The notes beneath the pieces are model-generated. The model was not told the origin of the DNA. It saw nothing but the letters and a program-made list of their open reading frames with translations, and did no database searches. A program made the translations under genes and the position numbers. DNA of 64,000 nucleotides from DATFQE01 sp963733845 (GTDB lineage Bacteria; Actinomycetota; Thermoleophilia; Gaiellales; Gaiellaceae), in NCBI GenBank assembly GCA_963733845.1, contig CAVTEM010000007.1:62001-126000 (forward strand), in the 5' to 3' direction. This document shows, piece after piece, positions 1-8,028 of this stretch; within the stretch, counting starts at the first letter, position 1, and every line of letters begins with the position of its first letter.

Positions 1-972
1 CTGCCCCGAGCGCCCACCGCCGCCGAGCACGCCGATCACCCGTTTGCCCCAGAGCGTATCCAGGTGGTCGAGCGAGAAGCGAGCGTTGGCGGGCGCGCCG
101 CCGACAAGGACGAGCGTCCCCAGCATGCCCACCGTCTCGGCTAGTTGCTCAATCACCGGGATCACACCCGTGCAGTCAACGGCGAAGTCCACGGTCGATC
201 CGGTGATCTTCCGGATCTCCTCGACGAGATCCGTCGAGCCCGAGTTGATCGCGTGCGTCGCGCCGAACTCCTGCGCGAGCTGCAGACGATTATCGTGGAC
301 GTCGGCGGCGATGATCTTCGTGACGCCGGAGTTGCGGGCTGCCAGGATCGCCGCGAGCCCGACTGCCCCGACGCCGACGATGAGCACCGCATCGCCGAGT
401 CGCGGCCGCGCCTCGTTGAGCACCGCCCCGGCGCCGGTGGCCAGACCGCAGGCGAGGGGTCCGAGGAGTTCTAGCGGAGCCTCACCGGGCACCTTCACGA
501 GTGCGTCGGCCGTCGTGATGGAGTGGGTGGCGAAAGACGACTGGCCGAAGAAGTGTCCATTGATGGGCTGGCCCTTCCGCGTGTATGCGGTGGTGCCGGC
601 TCGGTCGCCCTTGAACCGCCGGCCCGAAACCAGCGCTTCGCCCGTGCGTAGGCAGTAGCGAGGTTGCCCGTCGAGGCAGTTGCGACACTCCCCGCACGAT
701 GGCCATCCGATGATCACTTTGTCGCCGGGGGTGACCTGCGTCACGCCTTCGCCGACCCGCTCCACGATGCCAGCGCCCTCGTGTCCGAGCACGGCCGGGA
801 ACGGCATCGGCATGTCCCCGTGGCGCGTGATCTGGTCCGTGTGGCAGACGCCCGCGGCGACGATGCGCACCAGCGCCTCCCCACGAGCGGGCTCCTCGAT
901 CTCCAGCTCCTGCTGTACGAACCGCGCGTCCTTCTCTTCCACTACGAGAGCCCGGATCGGCATCGTGTGCAT
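1..972 (-). CDS. zinc-type alcohol dehydrogenase, C-terminus cut by window edge
   Basis: Medium-chain NAD(P)-dependent alcohol dehydrogenase that should oxidise primary or aryl alcohols to aldehydes. Reading from 972 the protein begins MHTMPIRALVVEEKDARF. Catalytic-zinc signature GVCHTDQITRHGDMP and GHEGAG lie near residues 40-70, a structural-zinc cysteine cluster (CGECRNC...C) near 95-115, and the Rossmann motif VGVGAVGLAA near 200. The start may be 972 or the in-frame ATG at 963; both lie just after the stop of the MBL gene at 988, so the two form an operon. About 324 residues are in the window; the family is about 365-370, so some 40-50 are missing. The family is certain; the substrate is not visible. 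Confidence 0.9.
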   Translation of the reverse strand, partial: MHTMPIRALVVEEKDARFVQQELEIEEPARGEALVRIVAAGVCHTDQITRHGDMPMPFPAVLGHEGAGIVERVGEGVTQVTPGDKVIIGWPSCGECRNCLDGQPRYCLRTGEALVSGRRFKGDRAGTTAYTRKGQPINGHFFGQSSFATHSITTADALVKVPGEAPLELLGPLACGLATGAGAVLNEARPRLGDAVLIVGVGAVGLAAILAARNSGVTKIIAADVHDNRLQLAQEFGATHAINSGSTDLVEEIRKITGSTVDFAVDCTGVIPVIEQLAETVGMLGTLVLVGGAPANARFSLDHLDTLWGKRVIGVLGGGGRSGQ

Positions 973-987
973 CGTCACGGCTCTCGA

Positions 988-1980
988 TCAGCGGTACTCG
1001 AACATCGTCCACGCGACCATCTCCGCGTTGGGCGGCGTCGCATGCTCGAAGCCGTAGAGCTGTCCGTATTTCGGTCGTAGGGCGACAGTGGCCTCGCGCG
1101 AGATGGTCTCGAAGAAGTTGGCCAGGAAACTGGTGTGCGCGTCGGCCGATGGGTCGACGAAGTCGGAGAACGGATGCTCACCCATGGCCTTGCCGATGGC
1201 GGCCTTGAGATCGGCGACGAAAGCGAGTTCGAAGTCGATGTCGGCCCGCGAGCCGATATTGCCGTGACTGCCGGAGAGGTAGTCCCACCCGAGGTCGTAC
1301 ACCTGCTTCAGGTTGTCCTCGTGGAAGCGGAAGCGCTCATTGCCCGCGAAACGCCAGAACGGCGGCTGGTCCGGGTTGATCAGGTCGGGCGAGTGGAGGA
1401 TCCGCTCCTCCTTCAGCAGCCACGCCGAATGGTCATCGGAGTGCGCGGCCCACTCGAAGCCATGCAGCTCGACCGTCAATCCATCGAAGTCGAAGCTGTC
1501 GTGCGGCCAGGTCAGCTCCTGCGTCGGCCGCGGAAAAGCGCTGTTCGCGAGATCCATCGACTCTCGGGACTTGGCGCTCGCGTAGATCTCCAAGTCGATT
1601 CCATGCCCCCGGGCCGCATCGACGTACTGGGCGATGTCGCCGATGTGGTCCGCGTGGTAATGCGGATACACGGCCGCGACTATGGGCTTGTCGGTGACCG
1701 AGGCGACGGCGCTGCTGATGTTGTCGTACACGCCCTCGAGCGTGTCGAAGATCAGAACGCCACGCTCGCCGACATATAACACCGTGCCGTAGTTGGACGA
1801 CTGCACCCACCACGCGCGCTCGGTCAGCCGTTGCAGGACATAGGGGTGCGTCATGTTGCGCCGGTACAGGTCGCCGATCTTGGTTCCGGGCTTGAGGACG
1901 ACCTCGGCCGACGGCTCGACGTAGGCGTCACCGGTCAGGGACGAAACGCTTGAAGCCCCCCCACCTGATGTCTCGTTCAT
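988..1980 (-). CDS. metallo-beta-lactamase-fold hydrolase
   Basis: MBL-fold metallohydrolase of about 330 residues. The zinc-binding motif HYHADHIGD is visible in the N-terminal half, and later histidines (EWAAHSDDHSAW, SGSHGNIG) are the expected remaining ligands. I place the start at 1980 (MNETSGGG) because GGGGAGG sits 8 bases upstream; a longer ATG reading frame to 2031 has no such site. No signal peptide is seen, so it is probably cytoplasmic. It lies directly upstream of and co-directional with the alcohol dehydrogenase (15-base gap), so they are probably co-transcribed and may act on the same compound. The long C-terminal extension after the MBL core recalls the alkylsulfatase-like MBL group, but no reaction can be assigned. 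Confidence 0.85.
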   Translation of the reverse strand: MNETSGGGASSVSSLTGDAYVEPSAEVVLKPGTKIGDLYRRNMTHPYVLQRLTERAWWVQSSNYGTVLYVGERGVLIFDTLEGVYDNISSAVASVTDKPIVAAVYPHYHADHIGDIAQYVDAARGHGIDLEIYASAKSRESMDLANSAFPRPTQELTWPHDSFDFDGLTVELHGFEWAAHSDDHSAWLLKEERILHSPDLINPDQPPFWRFAGNERFRFHEDNLKQVYDLGWDYLSGSHGNIGSRADIDFELAFVADLKAAIGKAMGEHPFSDFVDPSADAHTSFLANFFETISREATVALRPKYGQLYGFEHATPPNAEMVAWTMFEYR

Positions 1981-2176
1981 GGCCAAACCTCCCCAGGTCG
2001 GCTGGCGCACGGGTGAACCAACATAGGACATTTCACCCAGCCATGTCGGCGGTCGGGTCGGTGCCGTTCGGCGGACGCAGTCCGAAGTAATCGTCCGGCA
2101 GCGCGCCCAGTGATGTGACTATGCAAGAGCGGCTCGGCGGAGAGGGCATCCGGGCCAGCCGCTGCCCCTGAATCAC

Positions 2177-2641
2177 TCAAGAGTGGGTAGCCCCCGGCGG
2201 CACGATCAGGACCGGGCAGCGGGCGATCCCGACGAGGCTGCTCGAGACGCTGCCGAGGAAAGCGGCCTTGAAAGCTCCGCGCCCGCGCGACCCGACAACG
2301 ATCAGCTCAGCGCCCTCGTCATCCGCGATGTCGGCCAGCCGCTCAGCCGGAAGCCCGGCCTCGACGCGGAGCTCGGCGGCGACGTCGGCTTCCCTGGCGG
2401 CCTGCTCCAGCAGGCGCACGCCGTTCTCCTCCTGCGCGGCCGTCTGCTCGTACGCAACCACAGGGCCGGCCATGCTCATACCGCCAAAGCGGCCCGCGTG
2501 CGCGGTCTCCATCGGCACCGGCGCTGCGACATGCGCCAAAACCAGCTTGGCGCCGAGCCTGTCGGCCATCCGAGCGGCGACGGCGAGCGCAGCGTCCGAG
2601 TCGGGTGAGCCGTCGACGCCGCAAACAATAGAGGTGTCCAT
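2177..2641 (-). CDS. universal stress protein (UspA family)
   Basis: Single-domain universal stress protein, 154 residues. It starts MDTSIVCGVDGSPDSDAAL with the Asp of the nucleotide pocket, and ends with the ATP-binding signature GSRGRGAFKAAFLGSVSSSL (G-x2-G-x9-G-S), so it should bind ATP. The start has an AAGGAG ribosome site. It is the first of three Usp genes within 2 kb; such clusters in actinobacteria usually respond to hypoxia, starvation or redox stress. The target of this copy cannot be read from sequence. Confidence 0.93.
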   Translation of the reverse strand: MDTSIVCGVDGSPDSDAALAVAARMADRLGAKLVLAHVAAPVPMETAHAGRFGGMSMAGPVVAYEQTAAQEENGVRLLEQAAREADVAAELRVEAGLPAERLADIADDEGAELIVVGSRGRGAFKAAFLGSVSSSLVGIARCPVLIVPPGATHS

Positions 2642-2798
2642 GTTTCTCCTTTCGCTCAGACACAGGGTCTTCGCTCGTCTGCTGAACGGCTATCGGTGGA
2701 GCACCCCATCTCGGCTCGCCAGCGGCGCCTCTTCGGTCGCATGACCCCGGAACCCGTGTAAGAGGAGGTGTCGACGCCTCCTCCTAGCTAGGCGGGCG

Positions 2799-3341
2799 CT
2801 ATCCCTTGCCCCCGCCGATGCCGAGGCGGGCGATCCCGCCGGCGAAGTTGCGCGCGTCGGGGTCTTCTGGGTCGCCGTATCTGTCGTCGAAAAGGTCGGG
2901 AAAGCCCTGCCGTGCCCTGACTCTCGTCCTGCCGTTCTCATTCCTGACGGATGTGTCGGCGCCGGGCGCGACGACCACGACCGGGCAGGGAGCGCGACGC
3001 GAGACGTCCGCCGAGATGCTGCCCAGCAGAGATGAGCGTGGGCCGGTCGACCCCACGACGATCAAGCTCGCGGCTTCCTGCTTCGCCACGGCCACGAGGC
3101 GGTCGGCCGGATGACCGACCTCGACGATCCAGTGGGCGCCACAGTCGACCTCGGTCGCGCTCTCGGCAAGCTGGTGCAGGCGCGCAGCGACCGCACTGAC
3201 CTCCCCGTCGGGCGCGCCGTCGTCGACAACGCGCACGAAGACGAGTCCCGAGCCGAGTTCTGCGCTCAGCGCGCGTGCTACGCGCGCTGCCCCTTTGGCC
3301 GACTCCGAGTCGTCGACACCACAGATGATCGAGCCGTTCAT
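2799..3341 (-). CDS. universal stress protein with a charged C-terminal tail
   Basis: UspA-family protein of 180 residues. The Usp fold runs from MNGSIICGVDDSESAKGAAR to about residue 140 and contains the ATP-loop GSTGPRSSLLGSISADVS. It then carries an extra ~40-residue Arg/Asp/Gly-rich tail (RTRVRARQGFPDLFDD, ending GIARLGIGGGKG) not found in minimal Usp proteins. The start at 3341 is supported by GGAGGAGG 6 bases upstream; an open frame extends further upstream to 3623 but without a site. It faces the next Usp gene across a 231-base spacer (3342-3572), which must hold both promoters. Confidence 0.88.
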   Translation of the reverse strand: MNGSIICGVDDSESAKGAARVARALSAELGSGLVFVRVVDDGAPDGEVSAVAARLHQLAESATEVDCGAHWIVEVGHPADRLVAVAKQEAASLIVVGSTGPRSSLLGSISADVSRRAPCPVVVVAPGADTSVRNENGRTRVRARQGFPDLFDDRYGDPEDPDARNFAGGIARLGIGGGKG

Positions 3342-3572
3342 CAGATCCTCCTCCGATTCGCTTGCTCGAAGGCTCGCGCGGCGCGGCGGGGACCGCCATC
3401 GGGTCTGCAACCCATCTCGCGGCAGCCGCGTCGCCATCCGGCGCTCGACCCGCACGAGAGCCGCTGTCCCCGGGTTGGTGATGGGCTCGCGCCTCGCGCG
3501 GAATGGGCTCCGGGCCCGATGTCCGCAGCGACGGATCGGCGGCACACTCGGAGGAGACCAAGGAGGACTCTC

Positions 3573-4070
3573 GTGAATGCAGTTGCGACCCGTGATTACC
3601 AGACGGCAGCGTATGACGATCACCCCTCCGCCGAGCAGGGCGTCGCGCCGATCGTGGCCGCCGTCGACGGCTCGGAGGCCAGTCGGGCGGCAATGGTCGA
3701 GGCGGTCCGCCTCACGGGCGAGCTCGGCGCGCCGATCGTGTTCGTCTATGTCCGGCGCGGGCCTGCCGGCTTCTTCGGCGCGCCGGTCTACCAGCGTCGG
3801 CTGACTAGGGAGATGGCCCGCGCTGGGCGGGTGCTCGACCGTGCGCTCGCGTTCGCCAGCGGCGCAGGCGTTCAGGCGGAGGCTGCGATCCTCGAGGGCT
3901 CGCCGAGGCGGCGGATCACCGAATTCGCGCGCGATCGCGGCGCACGGCTCATCGTCGTCGGCTCACGCGGCCGCAAGCTCCGCCATAGCGTGTCGACCGC
4001 GGTGATACGCGCCGCAGAACGCCCGGTCATCGTCGCTCGGTCCGGTCCGGGCTTGACTGCGGTGGCGTAG
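3573..4070 (+). CDS. universal stress protein (UspA family)
   Basis: UspA-family protein of 165 residues. A GTG start at 3573 is chosen because AGGAGG ends 6 bases before it; the open frame runs back to 3111 but overlaps the divergent Usp gene. The Usp core begins at PIVAAVDGSEASRAAM near residue 28, after a divergent N-terminal leader, and the ATP signature is GSRGRKLRHSVSTAVI near the end. The 47-residue membrane peptide and transaldolase follow on the same strand, which suggests one transcription unit (Usp, small membrane protein, transaldolase). Confidence 0.88.
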   Translation: MNAVATRDYQTAAYDDHPSAEQGVAPIVAAVDGSEASRAAMVEAVRLTGELGAPIVFVYVRRGPAGFFGAPVYQRRLTREMARAGRVLDRALAFASGAGVQAEAAILEGSPRRRITEFARDRGARLIVVGSRGRKLRHSVSTAVIRAAERPVIVARSGPGLTAVA

Positions 4071-4091
4071 CTCAAGACAAGGAGGTGCAAG

Positions 4092-4235
4092 ATGGAAGCT
4101 CTCGAGACCTATACGTCCACTCTCGCCGTACTCAGCGCCGCGCTCTTGCTCGTCGCCGCCGGACTCGCGAAGAAGCAGCTTGTCTGGAAGCGAGCCAAGC
4201 CTGCCCCGGCGCGACGTCGCTGGCGCAGATCCTAG
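4092..4235 (+). CDS. small single-pass membrane protein (47 aa)
   Basis: Short gene with a strong ribosome site (AAGGAGGTG, 5 bases from the ATG). The 47-residue product has an N-terminal acidic stretch (MEALETYTST), one hydrophobic helix (LAVLSAALLLVAAGLA) and a very basic tail (KKQLVWKRAKPAPARRRWRRS), so it should sit in the cytoplasmic membrane with the Arg-rich tail inside. It lies 21 bases after the Usp stop and 53 bases before transaldolase. I do not recognise a family. The ribosome site, membrane helix and positive-inside pattern argue that it is real. Confidence 0.65.
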   Translation: MEALETYTSTLAVLSAALLLVAAGLAKKQLVWKRAKPAPARRRWRRS

Positions 4236-4288
4236 AAGCTCATGTCGTTGGTGCCCTTTCAGCGGAACCACGTCGATGGGAGGTCGCA

Positions 4289-5383
4289 ATGAGCTCTCGT
4301 TTGCATCAGCTGTCGGTGCTCGGCCAGAGCATCTGGATCGACTACCTCTCGCGCGAGCTGATCGAATCCGGCGCCCTCGCCAGGGCTGTTGATGTGGACG
4401 CCGTCGTCGGCGTCACCTCGAACCCAACCATCTTCGCCAACGCCCTCTCGGGCGGCGATGCCTACAACGAGCAGATCGCCGCTTCAGGCGGCGACGCCAA
4501 GAGCGTCTTCCTCGAGCTCGCGATGCGCGACGTCGCAACAGCCTGCGATGTCCTTCGACCCGTTTGGGATCGAATGGAAGGCGACGACGGCTACGTCTCG
4601 ATCGAAGTCGATCCGAACCTCGCCTACGACACCGCGGCCACGATCACGCAAGCGACGCATTTCCACGAGGCGATCGCCCGCCCGAACCTGCTGGTCAAGA
4701 TTCCGGCCACCGACGCCGGCGTACCGGCGATCGAGGAGATGATCGTCCGCGGCTACGGGATCAACGTGACCCTGATCTTCTCGCTCAGCCGTCACCGCCA
4801 GGTGGCCGAGGCCTACCTGCGCGGGCTCGAGCGGCTCGTCGCCTCGGGGGGCGACCCGAGTCGTGTCCACTCCGTCGCCAGCTTCTTCGTCTCACGGGTC
4901 GACACCGAGACAGATCGCCGCCTCGCCGAACTCGGCCGCAACGACCTCAGCAGCCGCCTCGGCATCGCCAACGCGAAACTCTCCTACCAGCAGTACAAGG
5001 CGCTGTTCCACGGCGAGCGCTGGGACGATCTCGCCGCGCGCGGCGCGACTCCGCAACGCTGCCTCTGGGCATCGACGTCGGTCAAAGATCCAAGCTTGCG
5101 CGACACGCTCTACGTCGAGGAGCTGATCGGGCCGGAAACGATCTCGACCATGCCCGAGGAGACGATTCGCGCCTTCCAGGACCATGGCCGCGTCGCGCTT
5201 CGGCTGGAGTCCGATCTCGAGGAGGCGCAGTTCCTGTTCAACAAACTCTACGCGGCCGGCGTCGACTACGACGACGTTGTCACGACGCTCGAGCGGGAGG
5301 GCATCGAGAAGTTCGTTGCCTCCTTCGATCAGCTACTGAACGACGTCGCCGACAAGCGACACAAGTTGGACGACGCCGCGTAG
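4289..5383 (+). CDS. tal: transaldolase
   Basis: Transaldolase of the pentose phosphate pathway, moving a dihydroxyacetone unit from sedoheptulose 7-phosphate to glyceraldehyde 3-phosphate in the cytoplasm. The protein is 364 residues, the usual size of the actinobacterial long form. VVGVTSNPTIFANAL is seen at residues 39-53, and the Schiff-base lysine is K137 in NLLVKIPATDAG, followed by GINVTLIFSL. The ATG at 4289 follows GGGAGG; the frame is open further upstream (to 4085) but that part overlaps the 47-residue gene. It is downstream of a Usp gene, which suggests stress-linked expression. No transketolase or G6P dehydrogenase is nearby. Confidence 0.95.
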   Translation: MSSRLHQLSVLGQSIWIDYLSRELIESGALARAVDVDAVVGVTSNPTIFANALSGGDAYNEQIAASGGDAKSVFLELAMRDVATACDVLRPVWDRMEGDDGYVSIEVDPNLAYDTAATITQATHFHEAIARPNLLVKIPATDAGVPAIEEMIVRGYGINVTLIFSLSRHRQVAEAYLRGLERLVASGGDPSRVHSVASFFVSRVDTETDRRLAELGRNDLSSRLGIANAKLSYQQYKALFHGERWDDLAARGATPQRCLWASTSVKDPSLRDTLYVEELIGPETISTMPEETIRAFQDHGRVALRLESDLEEAQFLFNKLYAAGVDYDDVVTTLEREGIEKFVASFDQLLNDVADKRHKLDDAA

Positions 5384-5753
5384 GATCGGCCTTCCGCGAG
5401 GTCACGATCGCACCGAGGCGACCGCGATCAACGGCACCTCTCGCCCGGCTAGGGGTTCGCGAGCCGCTCGCCACGGTGCGCGAAGGGCGGGGCGGCTGCG
5501 GCGAAGGTCGCAAGCTGTATGGGCACCCCGACGCGGCCCGCGCCCGGGAGCGAGTCCGGGAGGCGTTCCGGCGGGCGCCGGCCGCCCCCGTACCGCTCGT
5601 TCGTGCCACGAACTGAGCCACGACACGCCCGTTTCCAGGGAACCTTGCCTATCTCCCCCATAGCGAGGCTGAGTCACGAACCGTTTCTGTCTCGCGTGTG
5701 GATCGGACCGGCCGACCCCTTCTCCTCGCGATCCAACAACGCGCCGGCCTTCG
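5384..5753. other. 370-base intergenic stretch, no gene seen
   Basis: Between the end of transaldolase and the convergent CDGSH gene. Open frames crossing it are low-complexity Arg/Ala/Pro translations of GC-rich DNA with no recognisable motif. No clear terminator hairpin with a T-run was found here. Confidence 0.5.
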
Positions 5754-5907
5754 TCAGGTCTGGAAGCCGATAGTGCGGTGCGTCCCATCGCAGAAGGGCT
5801 TGTTGCCTGACCCACCGCAACGGCAGAGAGCGACGCGCGTGTCCTCGCGCACGACGTTGCCGTCGGCGTCGACGATGCGGACCCGGCGGCGACTGTGTCG
5901 TCGTCAC
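5754..5907 (-). pseudogene. CDGSH iron-sulfur domain protein, frameshifted
   Basis: The reading frame ending at 5754 encodes VALCRCGGSGNKPFCDGTHR, the full CDGSH signature C-x-C-x2-S-x3-P-x-C-D-G-x2-H that binds a redox-active 2Fe-2S cluster through three Cys and one His. A GTG at 5905-5907 overlaps the stop of the upstream GNAT gene (GTGA), the usual sign of translational coupling. That start (VTTTQSPPG) is in another frame from the motif, so one base is gained or lost near 5885-5890. Repaired, the product would be about 50 residues, shorter than typical CDGSH proteins (65-80). It is either a consensus error or a short form. The family is sure; intactness is not. Confidence 0.7.
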
Positions 5908-6191
5908 AGCACGAGGTCGGCGTACGTCGGGTGCCGGCGGAGATAATCCGAGACGAAGGGGCAGACAGGTACCAGCTTGAGCCCGTGGGCCCGGACGTCG
6001 TCCAACGCGCTCTCGACAAGCTGTGCGCCGAAGCCACGGCCTTCAAGCTCGTCGGAGATCTCGGTGTGGAGAAAGACGCGCGCCTCGGGTCGCTGTCGGT
6101 AGACGAGCTCGCCGACGACGCCGCCGTCCCGCACGAGCTCGTACCGACCCGCCTGCGGGTTGTCTCGGACGGTGACCCCCGCTTCGATCAC
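5904..6191 (-). CDS. small GNAT-fold N-acetyltransferase (YjdJ type)
   Basis: 95-residue protein of the compact GNAT group found widely in bacteria. It reads VTVRDNPQAGRYELVRDG near the start, then HTEISDELEGRGFGAQLVE, which is the acetyl-CoA loop (GRGFGAQL), and ends CPFVSDYLRRHPTYADLVL as in its family. These mini-acetyltransferases are thought to acetylate small amines or protein termini, but substrates are mostly unknown. It is co-transcribed with the CDGSH gene, whose GTG overlaps its stop codon by four bases. Confidence 0.88.
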   Translation of the reverse strand: MIEAGVTVRDNPQAGRYELVRDGGVVGELVYRQRPEARVFLHTEISDELEGRGFGAQLVESALDDVRAHGLKLVPVCPFVSDYLRRHPTYADLVL

Positions 6192-6271
6192 CGTCCGAGA
6201 GTACCCCCGACGATCTACCGACGATCTACCCCCGTCCTGATCGTTGAGGACCTGTCCTAAGGTTGTGGCGA

Positions 6272-7066
6272 ATGCCCGAGGTCGAGAGCGGCGGTGTGAG
6301 GATCAGCTACGACGCGGTCGGCGAGGGTCGGCCGCTCGTGTTGCTGCACGGCTGGTGCTGCGATCGATCGTGGTGGACCGAGCCGGGGTACGTCGACGAA
6401 CTCAGGAGCGATCACCGCCTCCTCAACGTCGACATTCGCGGCAGCGGCGCGAGCGACAAGCCGCACGAAGCCGTCGCCTACACCGCGGATGCCCTCACCG
6501 GCGACGTGCTCGCGGTCGCCGACGCCGAAGGTCTGGATCGCTTCGCGATCTGGGGGCAGTCCTACGGCGGGCGGATCGCGTGGATGACTGCGGCTGCCGC
6601 CCCGGAGCGGGTCCCGGCGATGGTGACTTCGGGATTCTGGGATCCGCGACCCGAGCCCGAAGAGCCGACGGAGATCGACGGGTGGGCCGAGGCCCTCAGG
6701 CACGGCGGGACGAGCGAGCTCGTCGACCGGTTCAAGACCGACATGGGTGAGACGTTCGACCGCGAGTTCCCGTCCTGGGCGCAGGCCGTCATCCGCCGAG
6801 CCGATCCAGAGGCGCTGATCGCCTCCCGTTCTGTGCGTCATACGTGGAAGGGGATCCCGGATGAGGACCTCACGTCGTTCCCCGTCCCGGCGTTACTCAT
6901 CGCCGGAGAGTTGGAGGATGAGGACGACGACGCCGCGAAAGTGGCGGCGCTGATCCCCAACGGTCGGAGTTTGCGGTTGCCGGGCCTCAGACACGGAGGG
7001 GCGTGCGCCGCGAGCGCGCTCACGGTCCCCGCCGCCCGGGCGTTCCTCGACCGCTGGTTTGCGTGA
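6272..7066 (+). CDS. alpha/beta hydrolase
   Basis: Alpha/beta-hydrolase-fold enzyme of 264 residues. The oxyanion-hole motif is LLHGWCCDRSWW; the nucleophile elbow is GQSYGG (Ser); the acid is expected at about LLIAGELEDEDDD; the catalytic His is in LPGLRHGG. The ATG at 6272 is used; an in-frame TTG nine bases upstream is the only alternative. The class covers esterases, haloperoxidase-like and C-C bond hydrolases; nothing in the sequence narrows it. It is convergent with the MBL hydrolase at 7087. Confidence 0.85.
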   Translation: MPEVESGGVRISYDAVGEGRPLVLLHGWCCDRSWWTEPGYVDELRSDHRLLNVDIRGSGASDKPHEAVAYTADALTGDVLAVADAEGLDRFAIWGQSYGGRIAWMTAAAAPERVPAMVTSGFWDPRPEPEEPTEIDGWAEALRHGGTSELVDRFKTDMGETFDREFPSWAQAVIRRADPEALIASRSVRHTWKGIPDEDLTSFPVPALLIAGELEDEDDDAAKVAALIPNGRSLRLPGLRHGGACAASALTVPAARAFLDRWFA

Positions 7067-7080
7067 TGATCTGACCGTGT

Positions 7081-7097
7081 CCGGGGTCAGACCCCGG
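7081..7097. terminator. short bidirectional hairpin between convergent genes
   Basis: CCGGGGT / CAG / ACCCCGG is a perfect 7-bp stem between the hydrolase stop (7066) and the stop of the convergent MBL gene (7087), whose last codons lie in the stem. There is no T-run, so termination activity is inferred from position and symmetry. Confidence 0.4.
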
Positions 7098-8028
7098 GCG
7101 CGTCGCGCTGAGGCGTGTCCAGGCCGGCGGCGAACGCGCGCACGAGGTCGCTCGTGTCCTCGTCGGGGTCGTCACCGAGCGCGGCGGCGATCGCCTCGCC
7201 GTCGGCGCCAACTCGCCCCGCGAGCGACGCGGCCGAGCGGACCTTGCGCACCCAGTCCTCGAACTCCGTCCGGCTGAACACCGTCTCGTTGTGCCCTTCG
7301 ACCACCTGCGCCGGGTCGAGCTCGAGCAGAGCGTCGTACAGCGGTAGGGCGCGCTCCATGGTCAGGACGCCGGCCGGGGAGTCGTAGGTCGTGTCTCCCA
7401 CGAACAGCACGCGGTCGGGCTCCACAAAGGCGATACAGCCGTCGTCGGAGTGGTCGTTGGCGACGTGCTGGACACGGACCCTCACGCCCCCTCCGAGGTC
7501 GAACGCAAGCGAGTCCTCGAAGACGACGTCGGCGCGCGCGACGCGAACCTCTCGGGGTGCGGGCAGCTCGTGCTTCACGTTGTCGACGTGGCCCTGCGAG
7601 ACCTCCCCGGCGGCCAGCCTCCCGTCGAGCGCCTCGTCGCTCCAGTCGAGGCGAGCGAGCTCGTCCAGGTACGCGGCCGTGCGCGTGTGAGCGACGACGG
7701 GCACGCCGAGCTCGTCGGCGCCCAGGACGTGGTCCCAGTGCGAATGGGTGAAGACCACGAGGCTCGGCGGGGCGACGCCGGCGGCCGCAAGCTCGTCCAG
7801 GAAGCCCCGGGTGTGAGCGGCGGACGAGCCGGCGTCGAGCATCAGCGTCCTCCGCGTCCCGGCGACCGCGCAGAGCGACGGCCGGTCCGGCGGCGCCGGC
7901 GGCGACCAGTGGACGTGCTCGCTGATTGCGCGCGCCGCTACAGCCAGCCCACCTTGTGGAAGTACCTGTAGAGCCCGACGCAGACGAGGGCCATCAGCAC
8001 GAGCGCGCCCGGGTAGCCGATCGTCCAC
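7087..8028 (-). CDS. metallo-beta-lactamase-fold hydrolase, start uncertain
   Basis: MBL-fold hydrolase with the zinc motif HSHWDHVLGADELG, later VANDHSDDGC and VEGHNETVF as further ligands, so a dinuclear site is likely. The product resembles small glyoxalase-II/lactonase-like MBL proteins. The fold starts at about 7930 (ISEHVHWSPP), and no ATG/GTG/TTG exists in frame between there and the GTG at 8028. The coordinates therefore include about 30 residues overlapping the end of corA in another frame. The true start may be a CTG near 7949, an ATC, or lost to a base error. The gene is co-directional with corA. Confidence 0.78.
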   Translation of the reverse strand: MDDRLPGRARADGPRLRRALQVLPQGGLAVAARAISEHVHWSPPAPPDRPSLCAVAGTRRTLMLDAGSSAAHTRGFLDELAAAGVAPPSLVVFTHSHWDHVLGADELGVPVVAHTRTAAYLDELARLDWSDEALDGRLAAGEVSQGHVDNVKHELPAPREVRVARADVVFEDSLAFDLGGGVRVRVQHVANDHSDDGCIAFVEPDRVLFVGDTTYDSPAGVLTMERALPLYDALLELDPAQVVEGHNETVFSRTEFEDWVRKVRSAASLAGRVGADGEAIAAALGDDPDEDTSDLVRAFAAGLDTPQRDAPGV

